DNA from: Eleusine coracana subsp. coracana
Lineage: Eukaryota; Streptophyta; Magnoliopsida; Poales; Poaceae
Assembly (NCBI GenBank): GCA_032690845.1
Contig: CM064426.1
Coordinates: 61,046,631-61,110,630 of the forward strand
DNA length: 64,000 nucleotides
Reading direction: 5' to 3'
Of the stretch, positions 53,222 through 63,586 are shown in pieces. Position 1 is the first letter of the stretch, and each line of letters starts with the position of its first letter. The position numbers were made by a program, and so were the translations under genes. The notes below the pieces were generated by a model. That model saw nothing but the letters and a program-made list of their open reading frames with translations, was not told the origin of the DNA and searched no databases.

Positions 53222-54360
53222 TTAGGGATAGAATTTATGTAGCTATGAGATGTTCCACGCATTCTTGACCTCTTCGCCCTCCACAGTCTTGAGCTTGTAG
53301 GTGCTAGGACGGATCACTCAAGAGACGACGTACGGCCCTTCCCAGGGCGGTGAGAGCTTGTGCCGGCCCCTGTTGTCCTGCACCCTGCATAAAACGAGAT
53401 TGCCGTCGAGGAGACCCCTGTCTCTTACATTACGATCATTATAGCGGCGAAGTGCCTGTTGGTATTTGGCCAAGTGGAGGAGTGCGACATCTCATGCTTC
53501 GTCTATCTGGTCCAGCGCATCCTGGAGCGCTGCCTCGTTGCCTTGCTCGTTGTACGCACGCACTCATGGCACGCCGTAGTCCAGATGCGTGGGTAGAATT
53601 GCTTTAGACCCGTAAACCATGAAGAAGGGTGTGAAGCCCGTCACTTGACTCCCTGTCATGCGAAGGCTCCAAAGCACAGCGTGGAGTTTGGCCGCCCATT
53701 GTCCGCTGAACTGCTTCAGGTGGTTGAAGACGATGATTGGGTCAAAGATCCTAGGCTTTAACCCTTGGAGTATCATGACGTTCGCTCGCTCGGCTTGGCC
53801 GTTCGTCTAGGGATGGGCGATGGCGGCCCAGTCGACATGGATATGGTAGTTGTCGCAGAATTTTAGGAATTTCTTTCCCGTGAACTGCGTCCCATTGTCT
53901 GTGATTATGGAGTTCGGGGCCCCAAATTGGTGGATGGTGTCGAGGAAGAATTCGACCGCTTCCTCGGATCGGATTTTTACCAGGGGCGTGCTTTGATCCA
54001 CTTGGTGAACTTGTCGACCACAACAAGCAAGTGGGTGTAGCCCCCAGGCACTTTTTTGAGCGGACCGACCAGGTCCAATCCCCAGACCGTGAAAGACCAT
54101 GTGAAGGGGATCATTTGGAGGGCCTGTGTCGGCAAGTGAGTTTGGCAGGTGTAGTAGTGGCAACCCTTGCAGGTTTTGACTATGCGGGTCGTGTCGCCCA
54201 CAGCAGTCGGCCAGTAGAAGCCTTGGTGAAACGCGTTACCCATGAGGGCTCGAGATATGGCATGGTGATCGTGGACCCCCACATGAATGTCGATGAGTAG
54301 CTGGATGCCTTCGCTGATAGGGATACAACATTGCATAATTTTGGTGACACTACGCTTGTA
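53222..54360 (-). pseudogene. F, integrase
   Basis: On the minus strand the HHCC-type module (HDHHAISRALMGNAFHQGFYWP, then CKGC) near 54300-54140 is followed by core motifs DLVGPLKKVPGGYTHLLVVVD and GAPNSIITDNGTQFTGKKF. The C-terminus reads HKLSPPWEGPYVV and NAWNIS near 53250, and ends at TAA 53222. Frame changes lie near 53980 and 53780, and stops occur in the C-terminal part. The style (GPYVV, WNIS ending) is that of Tat-lineage integrase. Confidence 0.8.
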
Positions 54361-55690
54361 AAGTTCCTTGTCGATTAAGACAAAAGACTTGGCACGCCGA
54401 TACAGTCACTTGGCTTTGGCCCCGTCGATCAAAAGCATGCCCCGAGCAAGGAACTCGACATACGGGGTTCTCCAATCATCCAGGGGCTTTGTTCTCTCGT
54501 CGTGGGTGTCGATTCGCTCGACCCCGGGGTCATCTGACAGGCCGCCCACCTCGCGCGAGCCCTCTGGTTGGTTGATTTCCATCACGTCGGCGTGCTAGGG
54601 GGTCGAGGAGGACTCCATTTCCATATGCAGCCCGTCGGCCTTTGGGCTGGTGTCGACGTAGTTGCTTGGTCCCTCCTTAGCTCCCACGGGCCCCTTGGGC
54701 CGCACCGACGACTGGAACTGGTCGTTCGTGAAGATTCCTAGGGGAATCTACTCTCGACCAGATAACTTCTTGGCCAACGCATCCGCCGCCTCATTGAGAT
54801 GCCGCGGGACATGCTTGAGCTCCAAGTCATCGAATCGGCCTTTGAGCCTGCGAACTTCTTGGAGGTAGAGTGCCATGGTGTCGGTTAGAAGCTAGATTCC
54901 TTCATGACCTAGCTCGATGGTGATCTTGAGGCCGTTTAACAATGCCTCGTATTCAGCAACATTATTTGAAGCGGGGAAATGTAGTCGAATGGCATATTTC
55001 ATATGTACCCCGAGTGGAGAGATCAAGACGAGGTCGGCGCCAGTGTCCATTCGCATGAGTGACTCATCGAAGTACAGGACCCAGTACTCCTACTCGACCG
55101 GAGTGGGCAGAAGTTGTGCTTCGGTCCACTCTGCCATGAAGTCGATGAGGGCTTTGGACTTGATGGCCACTTGAGGTTGGTATGTGACATCGTGAGACAA
55201 CAGCTTGATTGCCCACTTGGCGACCTTGCCCTCTGAGTTCCTATTCTATATGATTTTGTGAAGTGTAAAGCAACCGACGATGTGTATCAGGTGGGAGTCA
55301 AAGTAGTGTTGGAGCTTGCGCCTCATGAGCATCACCGCGTAGAGGATCTTAAAGATCTATAGATATCGAGTCTTCGAGTCAGACAGGATTTCACTGACAT
55401 AGTGGACGGGGTGCTGGATTTTGAGAGTGTGGCCTTCTCTTTATCGCTCGACTACAAGCACTAAGCTCACGACTTGAGTCATCGCCGCTATGTACAGTAG
55501 CAGCACCTCTCTTGGTAGCGGGGGCGTCAATACCGGTGCATTACTCAGGAGGCGCTTGACATTGTCGAGAGCCAACTGCACCTCAGAGGTCCATTCGAAG
55601 CGATCGGATTTCTTTAGAAGCCTATACAATGGAAGCACTCATTCACCGAGGTGCAAGATGAAGTGGCTTAGCGCCGCCAGACACCCCATA
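54361..55690 (-). pseudogene. F, RNase H region
   Basis: Downstream of RT, a connection segment LPLYRLLKKSDRFEWTSE lies near 55640, then stops and frame changes. The motif NNVAEYEALLNGL near 54970-54930 marks the RNase H domain, and a further segment HVPRHLNEAADALAKKL near 54830-54780 resembles its C-terminus. It is strongly decayed. Confidence 0.7.
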
Positions 55691-56560
55691 AGGCGTTGCA
55701 GTCCTTTCAGGTTCTGCACCGGGACCATTCACTCAATCATAGAAATTTTCTTAGGGTTGGCCTCGATGTTGTGTTCGGAGATGATGAACCCGAGAAGCAT
55801 GCCCCTTGGGACCCCAAAGATGTATTTCTCGGGGTTAAGTTTAACATCGTTTGCACGCAACTTGGCAAAGCCGTGCTCGATGTCGGCCATGAGGGTGTCG
55901 GACTTTTTGGACTTGACAACAATATCATCCATGTAGTCCTCGACCGTGTGGCCGATCAGATGGTCGAAGCACCATTGCATACAACGCTGAAAAGTAGCAT
56001 CGACATTCTTGAGCCCGAACGGCATTGTTACATAGCAGTAAGAGCCAAACAGTGTGATGAAAGATGTCACGAGTTGGTCAGATTCATTCATCGCGATTTG
56101 GTGATACCCGGAGTAGCCATTCAGGAAGCAGAGGGTCTCGCACCCCGCTGTCGAGTCAACTATCTGGTCTATGTGCAGCAAAGGAAAAGGGTCATTTGGA
56201 CAAGCCTTGTTTAGGCTCGTGTAGTCAACACACATCCTCCATTTCCCATTCTTTTTTCATACAAGAACAGGATTAGTTAACCATTCGGGGTGGAATACCT
56301 CCTTGATGAACCCGGCGGCCTGCAGCTTCATGATATTCTCCCCGATTACCCTGCGCTTCTCCTCGTCGAAGCAGCATAGATGTTGCTTCACCGGCCTAGA
56401 GCCTGGCCTAATGTTCAAGGAGTGCTCGGTGACTCCCGTCGGTGTGCCGGGCATGTCCGAGGGCCTCCACGCAAAGATGTCAGCGTTCGCGTGGAGAAAG
56501 TCGACGAGCTCGCTTTTCTATTTGGGAGTGAGGGACGTCCCCACTCTCACTGTCTTCTCC
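55691..56560 (-). pseudogene. F, reverse transcriptase
   Basis: On the minus strand the motifs are MCVDYTSLNKACPNDPFPL, FLNGYSGYHQIAM and MPFGLKN, and the catalytic motif is EDYMDDIVVKS near 55940-55910. In the first catalytic motif the expected Asp is Asn (LNGYSGYHQ), so activity would be lost. An upstream segment LFKECSVTP-like region (about 56450-56260) ends in a stop near 56259. Lineage features match Tat (RIRE2/Grande) elements. Confidence 0.83.
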
Positions 56561-57260
56561 TTATTGCCCTCGGTACTGATCGGCACTTCTTTGGTGTCTT
56601 CTGCTGGCTTTAACGAGGCGCTCTTGTGGCTGGCATCGGAGGGTCCTTCCTCGAGGCATGCTCGGATCCCTCTAGCTCCCCAGCTGAGGCCACCATCGAG
56701 GCGGCACGGTCACCGTTCTCCATCGCGCACTGGAAGGTGCATTGGAGGGACGTGTTCATGGTGATGACCCCCTTTGGCCCTGGCATCTTGAGCTTCAGAC
56801 AAACATAGTTGGGGACGGCCGCAAACTTGGCATAGCATGGGCGCCCCAAGAGGGCGTGGTACACATCCGAGAAGTCAGCGAGCTCGAAGATGATGGTCTC
56901 GGTCCTAAAGTTGGAGGAAGCCCGAACATGACGGGCAAGCTAATCCGCCCGAGGGGGATGGCTTGTCTCCCCGGGACGATCCCATAGAAGGGCGAGCCGG
57001 TCGGCTGGAGGCGTGACTGGGCGATTCTGAGGAGATCGAGCATATCGGTGTAGAGGATGTTGATGCAGCTGCCGCATCCATCATCACCTTGGTGAGGCGA
57101 ACATCAGCGATGATGGGGTCGACAATGAGTGGGTATCGACCTAGTCGTGGAACATGTGGGTGATGGTCCGACTGGTTGAAAGTGATCGACAGGTCCGACC
57201 ATCTCAGGAAGGATGGGGTGGCAGGCTCCATCGCGAAGATCTCGCAATGCTCGACCTTGG
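56561..57260 (-). pseudogene. F, protease region
   Basis: The minus-strand reading gives YPLIVDPIIADVRLTKVMMD, then a small-residue run where D-G-G/S is expected. A second frame follows with YTDMLDLLRIAQSRLQPTG and YHALLGRPCYAKFAAVPNY. This order (ADVRLTKVMMD, then LLGRP) is typical of Tat proteases. A frameshift at about 57060 and stops inactivate it. Confidence 0.75.
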
Positions 57261-58059
57261 CCATGTGTCAACTCTCTTGGGACTCGGGCCCCGTGAAGAT
57301 CATGTTGCAGGCTTTGGTGTTAGGGAACACTAGCCCCCCTTGCTCATTGTCTCTGTTGATGGGGTCTTGGGTCCCCGGCTTCGACGCTTTCTCTGAGTCC
57401 CCCTTCTTTGCCTCCTCTTGGAGGAACTTCTTCATCTTGGAGTAGTCTTTGAGGAGGTGCTTGATAGGGAACCCGTGGTTTCAGCACAGAACATTCCACT
57501 TCTTTTCGAAGTGGTTTGGCGCCTTACCTGTTGTAGGCCTCAGTGGCTTGTGCTTGCTGGCAGCCACTATGGGGTTGCGCCCGGCTCGTGACTTGTTCTT
57601 CTTCTACTTCGGGCGGTCAGCGGGACCATCGCTGGCCCCCCTCATCTTGCTTGCCTTTGCCCTTGCCCTCCGGCGCATGTTGAAGGACCACCCCCTTGCA
57701 TTCTTCACCGAAGGCGAAGCTCGTGGCGATGTCAAGGAGCTCATGGGCAGCGCACGGGCCCCTTCAGCCCAGCTTATGAATGAGCCCCTCCGAGGTCATC
57801 CCAGAGATGAAGGATCCAACAATATCAACATCGCTCACGTTGGGCAGCTTGTTGCACTTCTTACTGAAGCACCGGATATAATCCCGGAGGGACTCGCCGG
57901 CCTTTTGCTGGCAGTTCTTGAGGTCCCAGGGGTTGCCCAGTTGGACGTAGGACCCCTGGAAGTTCCCGATGAATATGTTCCTCAAGTAACCCCAGTTGTA
58001 GATCTAGCCCTCGGGCAAGTGCTCAAGCCACGCCGGAGCCGAGTCAACGAGGTACAGGT
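57261..58059 (-). pseudogene. F, gag (5' part cut by G)
   Basis: From 58059 the minus strand gives YLVDSAPAWLEHLPEG, a TAG near 58006, then YLRNIFIGNFQGSYV and KKCNKLPNVSDVDIVGSFISG. Further on, a segment NHGFPIKHLLKDYSKMKKFL near 57470-57420 corresponds to the C-terminal Gag region of RIRE2-like elements. The gene is cut at 58060 by element G; its 5' part lies outside the window. Confidence 0.8.
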
Positions 58060-60056
58060 TGAAGGACCGAGAAGGCGACCAGGGGGGGTGAATGGGAGCC
58101 AATCAAAATTCTCCAAGAGAACATGGCCTATGTCCCTAAAACAACCCAAGCCAACCTCTGAACCGATCACCAAGACTACACACTCCAACTCGTGGTGTAC
58201 TAGCCCTAGGAGTGATCAACCACAACAAACAAACACAGCGGAAACAACAAGAAACAGCAAGGATTCGAACTAATCAAGAGACTCTCCAAAAACCAGACCT
58301 TGCTGGACCACTACCGGTAGTGCCGATCAGGGCCATCGGCAGTAGTGCCGGTTGGCCTCATCGGCAGTGCAGATCTGACCCATCGGCAGTGCTGATGCGG
58401 GGTACTGAGACCCACCAGCAGTGCCGGTCCTGGTCGTAGGCAGTGCCGATCGACCCCGATAGAACAGGAAAAAAGTTTTGGGATGAAGCAAAAACATGGT
58501 CAAAACCTAATCAAACGAACTCCAAATTATGCGATTTTTGGACCAGTGAATCCTCAACATATCACGACCCTAATCCTAGAACATCAACTCAATTGGCTCA
58601 AGGAATCATCAATAATTTCAGATATTGTGCCAAGAACACCAAAAAGGGGAAACTTGAGAAATCCTTCAAATCGAAGGTGCTGGATCTCATGATTTGGTCA
58701 TAGACCTATGTAGGATTGATCAAGCTCATCATAGCACAGAGTTTCCCAAGAAATCTACCCAAAAAACTCATCCGAAAAGGAGATAAAAAATTCCCATGAA
58801 AATAGCTCCGAAAATAGGGAAAAAGATAAATTCGGGATTTAGGGAGAGAGGAAGATCTTGAGCACGAAAATAAATCTCATGTCGTGGAAACATGTTTACA
58901 AGATCCATAGATACAAGGCTTTGAAAGCCACTTAAATGAAGTCCTAACACAAGGCTAATGGGAAGAGAGGCACCTCTTCCACTAGCCTTACCTCTCCTTA
59001 TATAGGCCTAGGTTCTATTGTCCACATGACCACTCTACCCTTGACCTACACAACACACTCACCTACCATCGGGGGCATAATCGTCCATCTTTCGCTTCAT
59101 CGCCCGAATGCCATCGAGCCCTACACGACATTGCTTCGCCTTGAAGCAAGCTCTGTGATGGTGCGACATGCACCACCAACCACTGCCACCGGTTTTGAGG
59201 CCCAAACTGGGAAACCGCCTTGCACGCTTCTCAGAGCATAACTTCTTGTTGTCGACACGTGTCACCTTATCCCGTGATCCTAAACACTGGCAAGTTTCTC
59301 CTAGTCCCTGTCCATCAGGCCCCCTTGTCACCTCCACCGGTATCCCACTCGCCTTGACTTGGCCAACACGCCGTCTTCATCACACCATGGTTTTGAGGCT
59401 CAACCGTGAAAATGTCCGTGCTTCTCACCTCTCCATGCGTACGGTGTGGATCACCTTTGACTCCACCCGGCATCCTGATCGTCCGACCCCAAGTCCCCTA
59501 CTTGTGCCCAATCCTCTCGTCGTTGACCGCCAAGTCGACTCCAGTGACCTACACATCATGAGACAAGCAAACACATTTCCTAACTCCTACAACTTCACCA
59601 ATACTTCCACCAACTTAAGTTAGTCAAGACCATGACATGCACAAACTCATGCAATCCCAAGATTCCCGCATTTCAACTCAAACACAAGGTCGGCTCAAGT
59701 CAATTACTCATCACATATATTGCAAACCATGGCACATATCCACATGGTTTCTCAATCTACCCCTTGATGAGTACATTGACAACCTAAAATGCACAAGATT
59801 AGAGAGTGAAATGTGAAACCAAATAAACTCATCCAAATGGCCAAACCCAAAGGAAAGATGAAAACAAGCCATCTAGCAAAGTAGGGATCACAAAACCAAG
59901 AGTTGGCAAAGAAAGCGACTTGAGACGCAGAGAATGTGAAAAGTGCAAGAAAACGCTCAAGATCATGATATGCGCCCCCTCAACTTGTGGTAGGTTTCAT
60001 GTAGTGCAAAATGGATCATTTTAAGTTTATTAGCATAATTTGAGCATGACGCAACA
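58060..60056 (-). repeat. Element G, 3' LTR
   Basis: This LTR of about 1997 bp starts TGTTGCG on the minus strand and ends at TCCTTCA. A TATA box (tatataagg, minus strand) lies near 59000. Six copies of an ATCGGCAGTGCCGAT-like motif lie at 58312-58450. Open frames at 58212-58703 and 59026-59623 show no domain. Confidence 0.78.
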
Positions 60057-60070
60057 TTTTCTCCCCCTTT
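60057..60070 (-). other. Element G polypurine tract
   Basis: On the minus strand it reads AAAGGGGGAGAAAA directly before the LTR start, as is typical of SIRE/Maximus elements. Confidence 0.8.
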
Positions 60071-61170
60071 GGCAATGAACTCATCAAACAACAAGCAAAT
60101 ATGCAAAACATGAAAATGCAAACATAAGGAGCTTCAACAATTATGCAAACAAGCATGTAACTTTGCTACCCATAAATATAGAGCCATGAAGTGTAAAAGC
60201 AATAGCTCACAATCATACAAAGATCAAAAATAGATAGCAAGGTATAAACACCAAGAGCTATACAAGCTAAGCAGAAAGATGGACTATCTTAGAGAGAATC
60301 AAATTTTTCTTATCATGAGAAAATATGCCACCACATGTGTAAGTACTCCCATCCAAGGCAAAACAAGCATCAAGTGAATCATAAGAATTTAGCCAATTTC
60401 AATCTCATCTAGGGCAACAAGCATTCACAAAAAATGAGCTTTACAATCGCTCACATATGCAACAGAGACTCATTTGATCAAGTGTTTATTGTTTATCCTC
60501 ATGTGTCATCTTATCCATACGAAGGGTCGCACGACTGGGTACAGCAAACACCCCGAGGCCTCAAGTCACAATGTTTGGATTTAGCATTTTAAAATTATTC
60601 TTGATCAAAAGCACTTGGCAGATTATCCATGGTTTATTCACAAGACAAAAGAGCATGCCTTTGCGGCAAAAGAAACACACGTTCCTACAATGTCCCATCA
60701 TAAGCCAAACATTTGCAAAGCCTTCCATTTTGTAAACACAAGGTGCCAAGGCCAATCCTCTAGACTAGCCTCAATACAAGTTTCAACAAGGATAAAAAGC
60801 AATTATACACATGGTGAGCAAGTTTTAGCAGAATTAGTTCATAAAGTTCACAAGAAGCTTAGTTTACCTTTAAGATTAGCAAGTTGCTCACATGAGTTTA
60901 TAACAGACCATCTAGAAAATCTAAGCATGAGAGATTACCATCACATCCACACAATTTAGCTCAAGCTCAATCATAGCAAAGAGAAATGCAAGAAAGCATA
61001 AGAATCAAAGCTCATCTACCAATGCATATATTACATATGAGATGCAATGCATAAAAGGCAAGATACATATATACAAGAGAACACCAACTCCCCCTCAAAT
61101 GATGCCATAAGGGTGACACACACCAAGTTCCCCCCGAAGACAAGCATGTCTAGTAGCATCTAGGGGCTTC
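60071..61170 (-). other. Element G, 3' non-coding region after pol
   Basis: This AT-rich region has no recognisable domain; relatives in this lineage sometimes carry an env-like ORF here, but I see none. A second purine-rich tract (ctccccctc on plus) lies near 61090. Confidence 0.55.
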
Positions 61171-61473
61171 GTGATGATATCAGCTAGTTGGTTTCTGGTG
61201 TTGATGTATTTGAGCTCAACATCCCCCTTCTCGACATTGTCTCTTAGGAAGTGGAATCACACATTGATGTGTTTAACCTTACCATGTTGGATTGGGTTTT
61301 TGGCTAAGCATAATGCACTGGAGTTATCACACATGAGCGGAACACTCTTAAAGGTTAACCCATAGTCCCTCATGGTAGATACAACCCATAGGATTTGTGA
61401 GCAGCAGCTAGCGGCAGCTACATACTCAGCCTCTGTGGTGGATTGGGCTACACTCGACTGCTTATGAGAAGAC
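61171..61473 (-). pseudogene. Element G, RNase H, C-terminal part
   Basis: On the minus strand it reads KQSSVAQSTTEAEYVAAASC, the copia RNase H signature, then SQILWVVSTMRDYG. It is separated from its N-terminal part by the solo LTR H at 61474. The joint falls inside CWSSHK. Confidence 0.8.
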
Positions 61474-61883
61474 TATCGAGAGATATTCTCGATAGTAGAT
61501 TCAGGTATGCGTATGAGTAAGTAAGATCGATGGACACAGGATGCGGAGTTTATACAGGTTTGGGCCTCCCGGAGGATAACAACCCTACGTCCTGTTTGGT
61601 GTTATTGTATTTCTAAGGTTCACACTGGAATTAGAGTTCCAATATGAGTCTGCCCCTCGATGAAGGCCTCCTGCCCTCCTTATATATCCAAAGGGCAGGG
61701 GTTTACAAGGTAACATCCGAGTCGGTTACAATAGATTCTATCTAACTAACATATCTGTAAACCTAACTTGCGGCTTACTCAAACAAATATCTACATAAAT
61801 ATCTCTAAGCCGAATATATCTAAAACTAAACCCCTGGCCCACTCGGCCATATGGTTAGGTATCCCGGGTACATATATCCCACA
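61474..61883 (-). mobile_element. Solo LTR H inside element G's RNase H
   Basis: This 410 bp insertion is flanked by AAGAC (61469-61473 and 61884-61888). On the minus strand it starts TGTGGGATAT and has a tatataagg promoter box near 61685. It ends CTCTCGATA, where CA is expected (a C-to-T change would explain it). There is no internal region. A near-terminal palindrome at 61472-61496 forms a hairpin. Confidence 0.78.
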
Positions 61884-61888
61884 AAGAC

Positions 61889-62330
61889 CAACACATCAAA
61901 GAAGTACCCAAGAAATGGCAAGTACCAGAAGTGCTCTTCCTATCAATTCTACACCCAGCAAAGTCTGCATCCGAATACCCAATGAGATCAAGAGATGAAG
62001 ATGCAGAGTACCAAAGACCAAACTTAAGGGTGTATTTGAGATACCTGAAGAAGCGCTTGACAGCCTTGCGATGAGTCACCCTTGGGAAGCTTGAAAGCGA
62101 GCACAAAGACACACCACAAAGTGTATGTTGGGTCTTGTCGCTGTCAGGTACAAGAGGGAGCCAATCATGCTCCTGTACTCCCTTTGGTCCACTGCTTCAC
62201 AGTCTTCATTAGGGTCAAGTGCCATTGTAGTGGACATTGGTGTAGACAACGGCTTCACATTGACCATGTCAAACTTCTTCAGGAGATCCTTCGTGTACTT
62301 GGCTTGATGTATGAAATTGCCTTGCTTGCA
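61889..62330 (-). pseudogene. Element G, RNase H, N-terminal part
   Basis: The minus strand gives MSTTMALDPNED, MIGSLLYLTATRPNI and YSDADFAGCRIDRKSTSGTC, the standard copia RT-RNase H connection and first RNase H motif. A frameshift occurs near 62100. It is disrupted at 61883 by solo LTR H. Confidence 0.8.
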
Positions 62331-63131
62331 CTACTTGATTTGAAGCCCAAGAAAGAAGATGAGCTCGCCCATCATCGGCATCTGAAATTCACTTTCCATG
62401 GCTTCCTGAAATCTCAAAACAAGAATATGAGAGGAACCACCAAAGATGATATCATACATGTAAATATGAACCATTAGAAAGTCATTGTCATGCCTGAGAG
62501 TGAACAATGTTTTTTCAACACACCCCATGACATACCCACGCTCTAGCAAGAAAGTCTTAAGCCTAGCATACCATGCCCTAGGTGCTTGCTTTAGCTCGTA
62601 CAAAGCCTTCTGAAGCTTGTACACATGGTTTGGGTATTTGTGATGCTCAAAGCCAGGTGGTTGTTTTACATAAACCTCTTCCTCTATGAAACCATTTAGG
62701 AAAACACTGTTGACATCCATTTGATAGAGTCTAATGCCCTTAGAGGCAGCAAATACAAGCAAGATCCTAATAGCTTCTATGTGTGCAACAGGAGCAAAGG
62801 TTTCACCATAGTCTAAGCCCTCCACTTGACTGAAACCCTGGGCAACAAGCCTAGCCTTGTTTCTAACAACCTCACCATCTTCCACATGCATGTTTGTAAA
62901 CACCCATTTGGTTCCTATGACATTGACACCAACAGGAGGCTCTACTAGTGTGCATACTTTATTTCTCTCAAAGTTCTCCAACTCCTCATGCATGGCATTA
63001 ACCCAATGTTCATCAGATAGTGTGTGTCTAACATCCCAGGGTTTGAAGGTTACAACAAAGAGAGAATTGGTAAAGCAGACGAGAAGTGCAGACCTTGACC
63101 TTGTTGTCCTCTCATAGAGATTACCGATCAT
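62331..63131 (-). pseudogene. Element G, reverse transcriptase (copia type)
   Basis: This open frame of 266 codons on the minus strand has the copia RT entry (HWVNAMHEELENFERN), GTKWVFTNMH, ARLVAQGFSQVEGLDYGETF, MDVNSVFLNGFIEEEVY and LYELKQAPRAWYARL. The catalytic YVDD motif reads YMYD (in HIYMYDIIFGG), replacing one of the two Asp, and the first motif has VNSVFLNG where DVKSAFLNG is usual. So the enzyme should be inactive though the frame is open. The lineage is SIRE/Maximus-like. Confidence 0.85.
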
Positions 63132-63586
63132 TTGTTGAGGTGGATGTTGACGCTGAATATGGCTAGGGCCTCTCTCTTAGAGTGTACCTCCCCCTCAACC
63201 ACAGCTGGAGCTCACTCGACAGCTGCTAAAGTCGATGTAGAAGCTTCTGGACCCTCTGCTGGAGTAGTGGTAGAAGCAGGAACCAGCTCAGATGAGAGAT
63301 GAAGTGAATCGTCGTCATCATCATCCAAGCCCTGTAGGTCCTCTTCTACAAAGATGCTTTCCTTCAGCTCCTTATCACCTGCAGACTCAATCACATTCCT
63401 TGCACAAGAGTTTGATTCATCAAAGGTTACATCACAGGATTCTACGATGGTGTTAGTTTCCAAATTCAACACTCTGTAGGAATGGCCATGGAGTAGCCAA
63501 GAAAGATGCCATCAGAAGATCTCGACTCAAACTTATCAAGATTGCCACGCTTGAGAATGAAGCACTTGCAGCCAAAACATAGCTCA
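63132..63586 (-). pseudogene. Element G, integrase C-terminal region and linker
   Basis: On the minus strand from 63586 it reads CKCFILKRGNLDKFESRS, then SDGIFLGYSMA, the C-terminal copia integrase motifs. A polar linker with SCDVTFDESN and an Asp-rich run follows. Upstream integrase is missing, because LTR sequence begins at 63587. Confidence 0.78.

Larger units (their letters stand above)
713..58059 (-). mobile_element. Element F: Tat-lineage Ty3/gypsy retrotransposon, host of all later insertions
   Basis: This is the outermost recognisable element. Degenerate gag-pol runs on the minus strand from 58059 to 53222 with domains in the order gag, protease, RT, RNase H, integrase. Convergent with it is a plus-strand accessory ORF in pieces at 32833-33285, 45764-46215 and 50691-52709. 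The order pol, antisense ORF, LTR is known from Tat-lineage elements such as Grande. An LTR-like end lies at 713-762 plus 31388-31659. B, D, E and G interrupt it, each with a target duplication or an interrupted reading frame at the joint. The 5' part of gag and the 5' LTR lie beyond G, outside the window. Lineage is confident; the LTR limits are not. Confidence 0.7.

Noticed and set aside
52852..53268. A small gene between the convergent F ORFs
   Set aside because: No motif is seen and two frames overlap; the region fits untranslated sequence.
58212..59623. Small ORFs in G's LTR
   Set aside because: No domains; the frames at 59026-59337 have altered counterparts at 63750-63989 in the second LTR copy.
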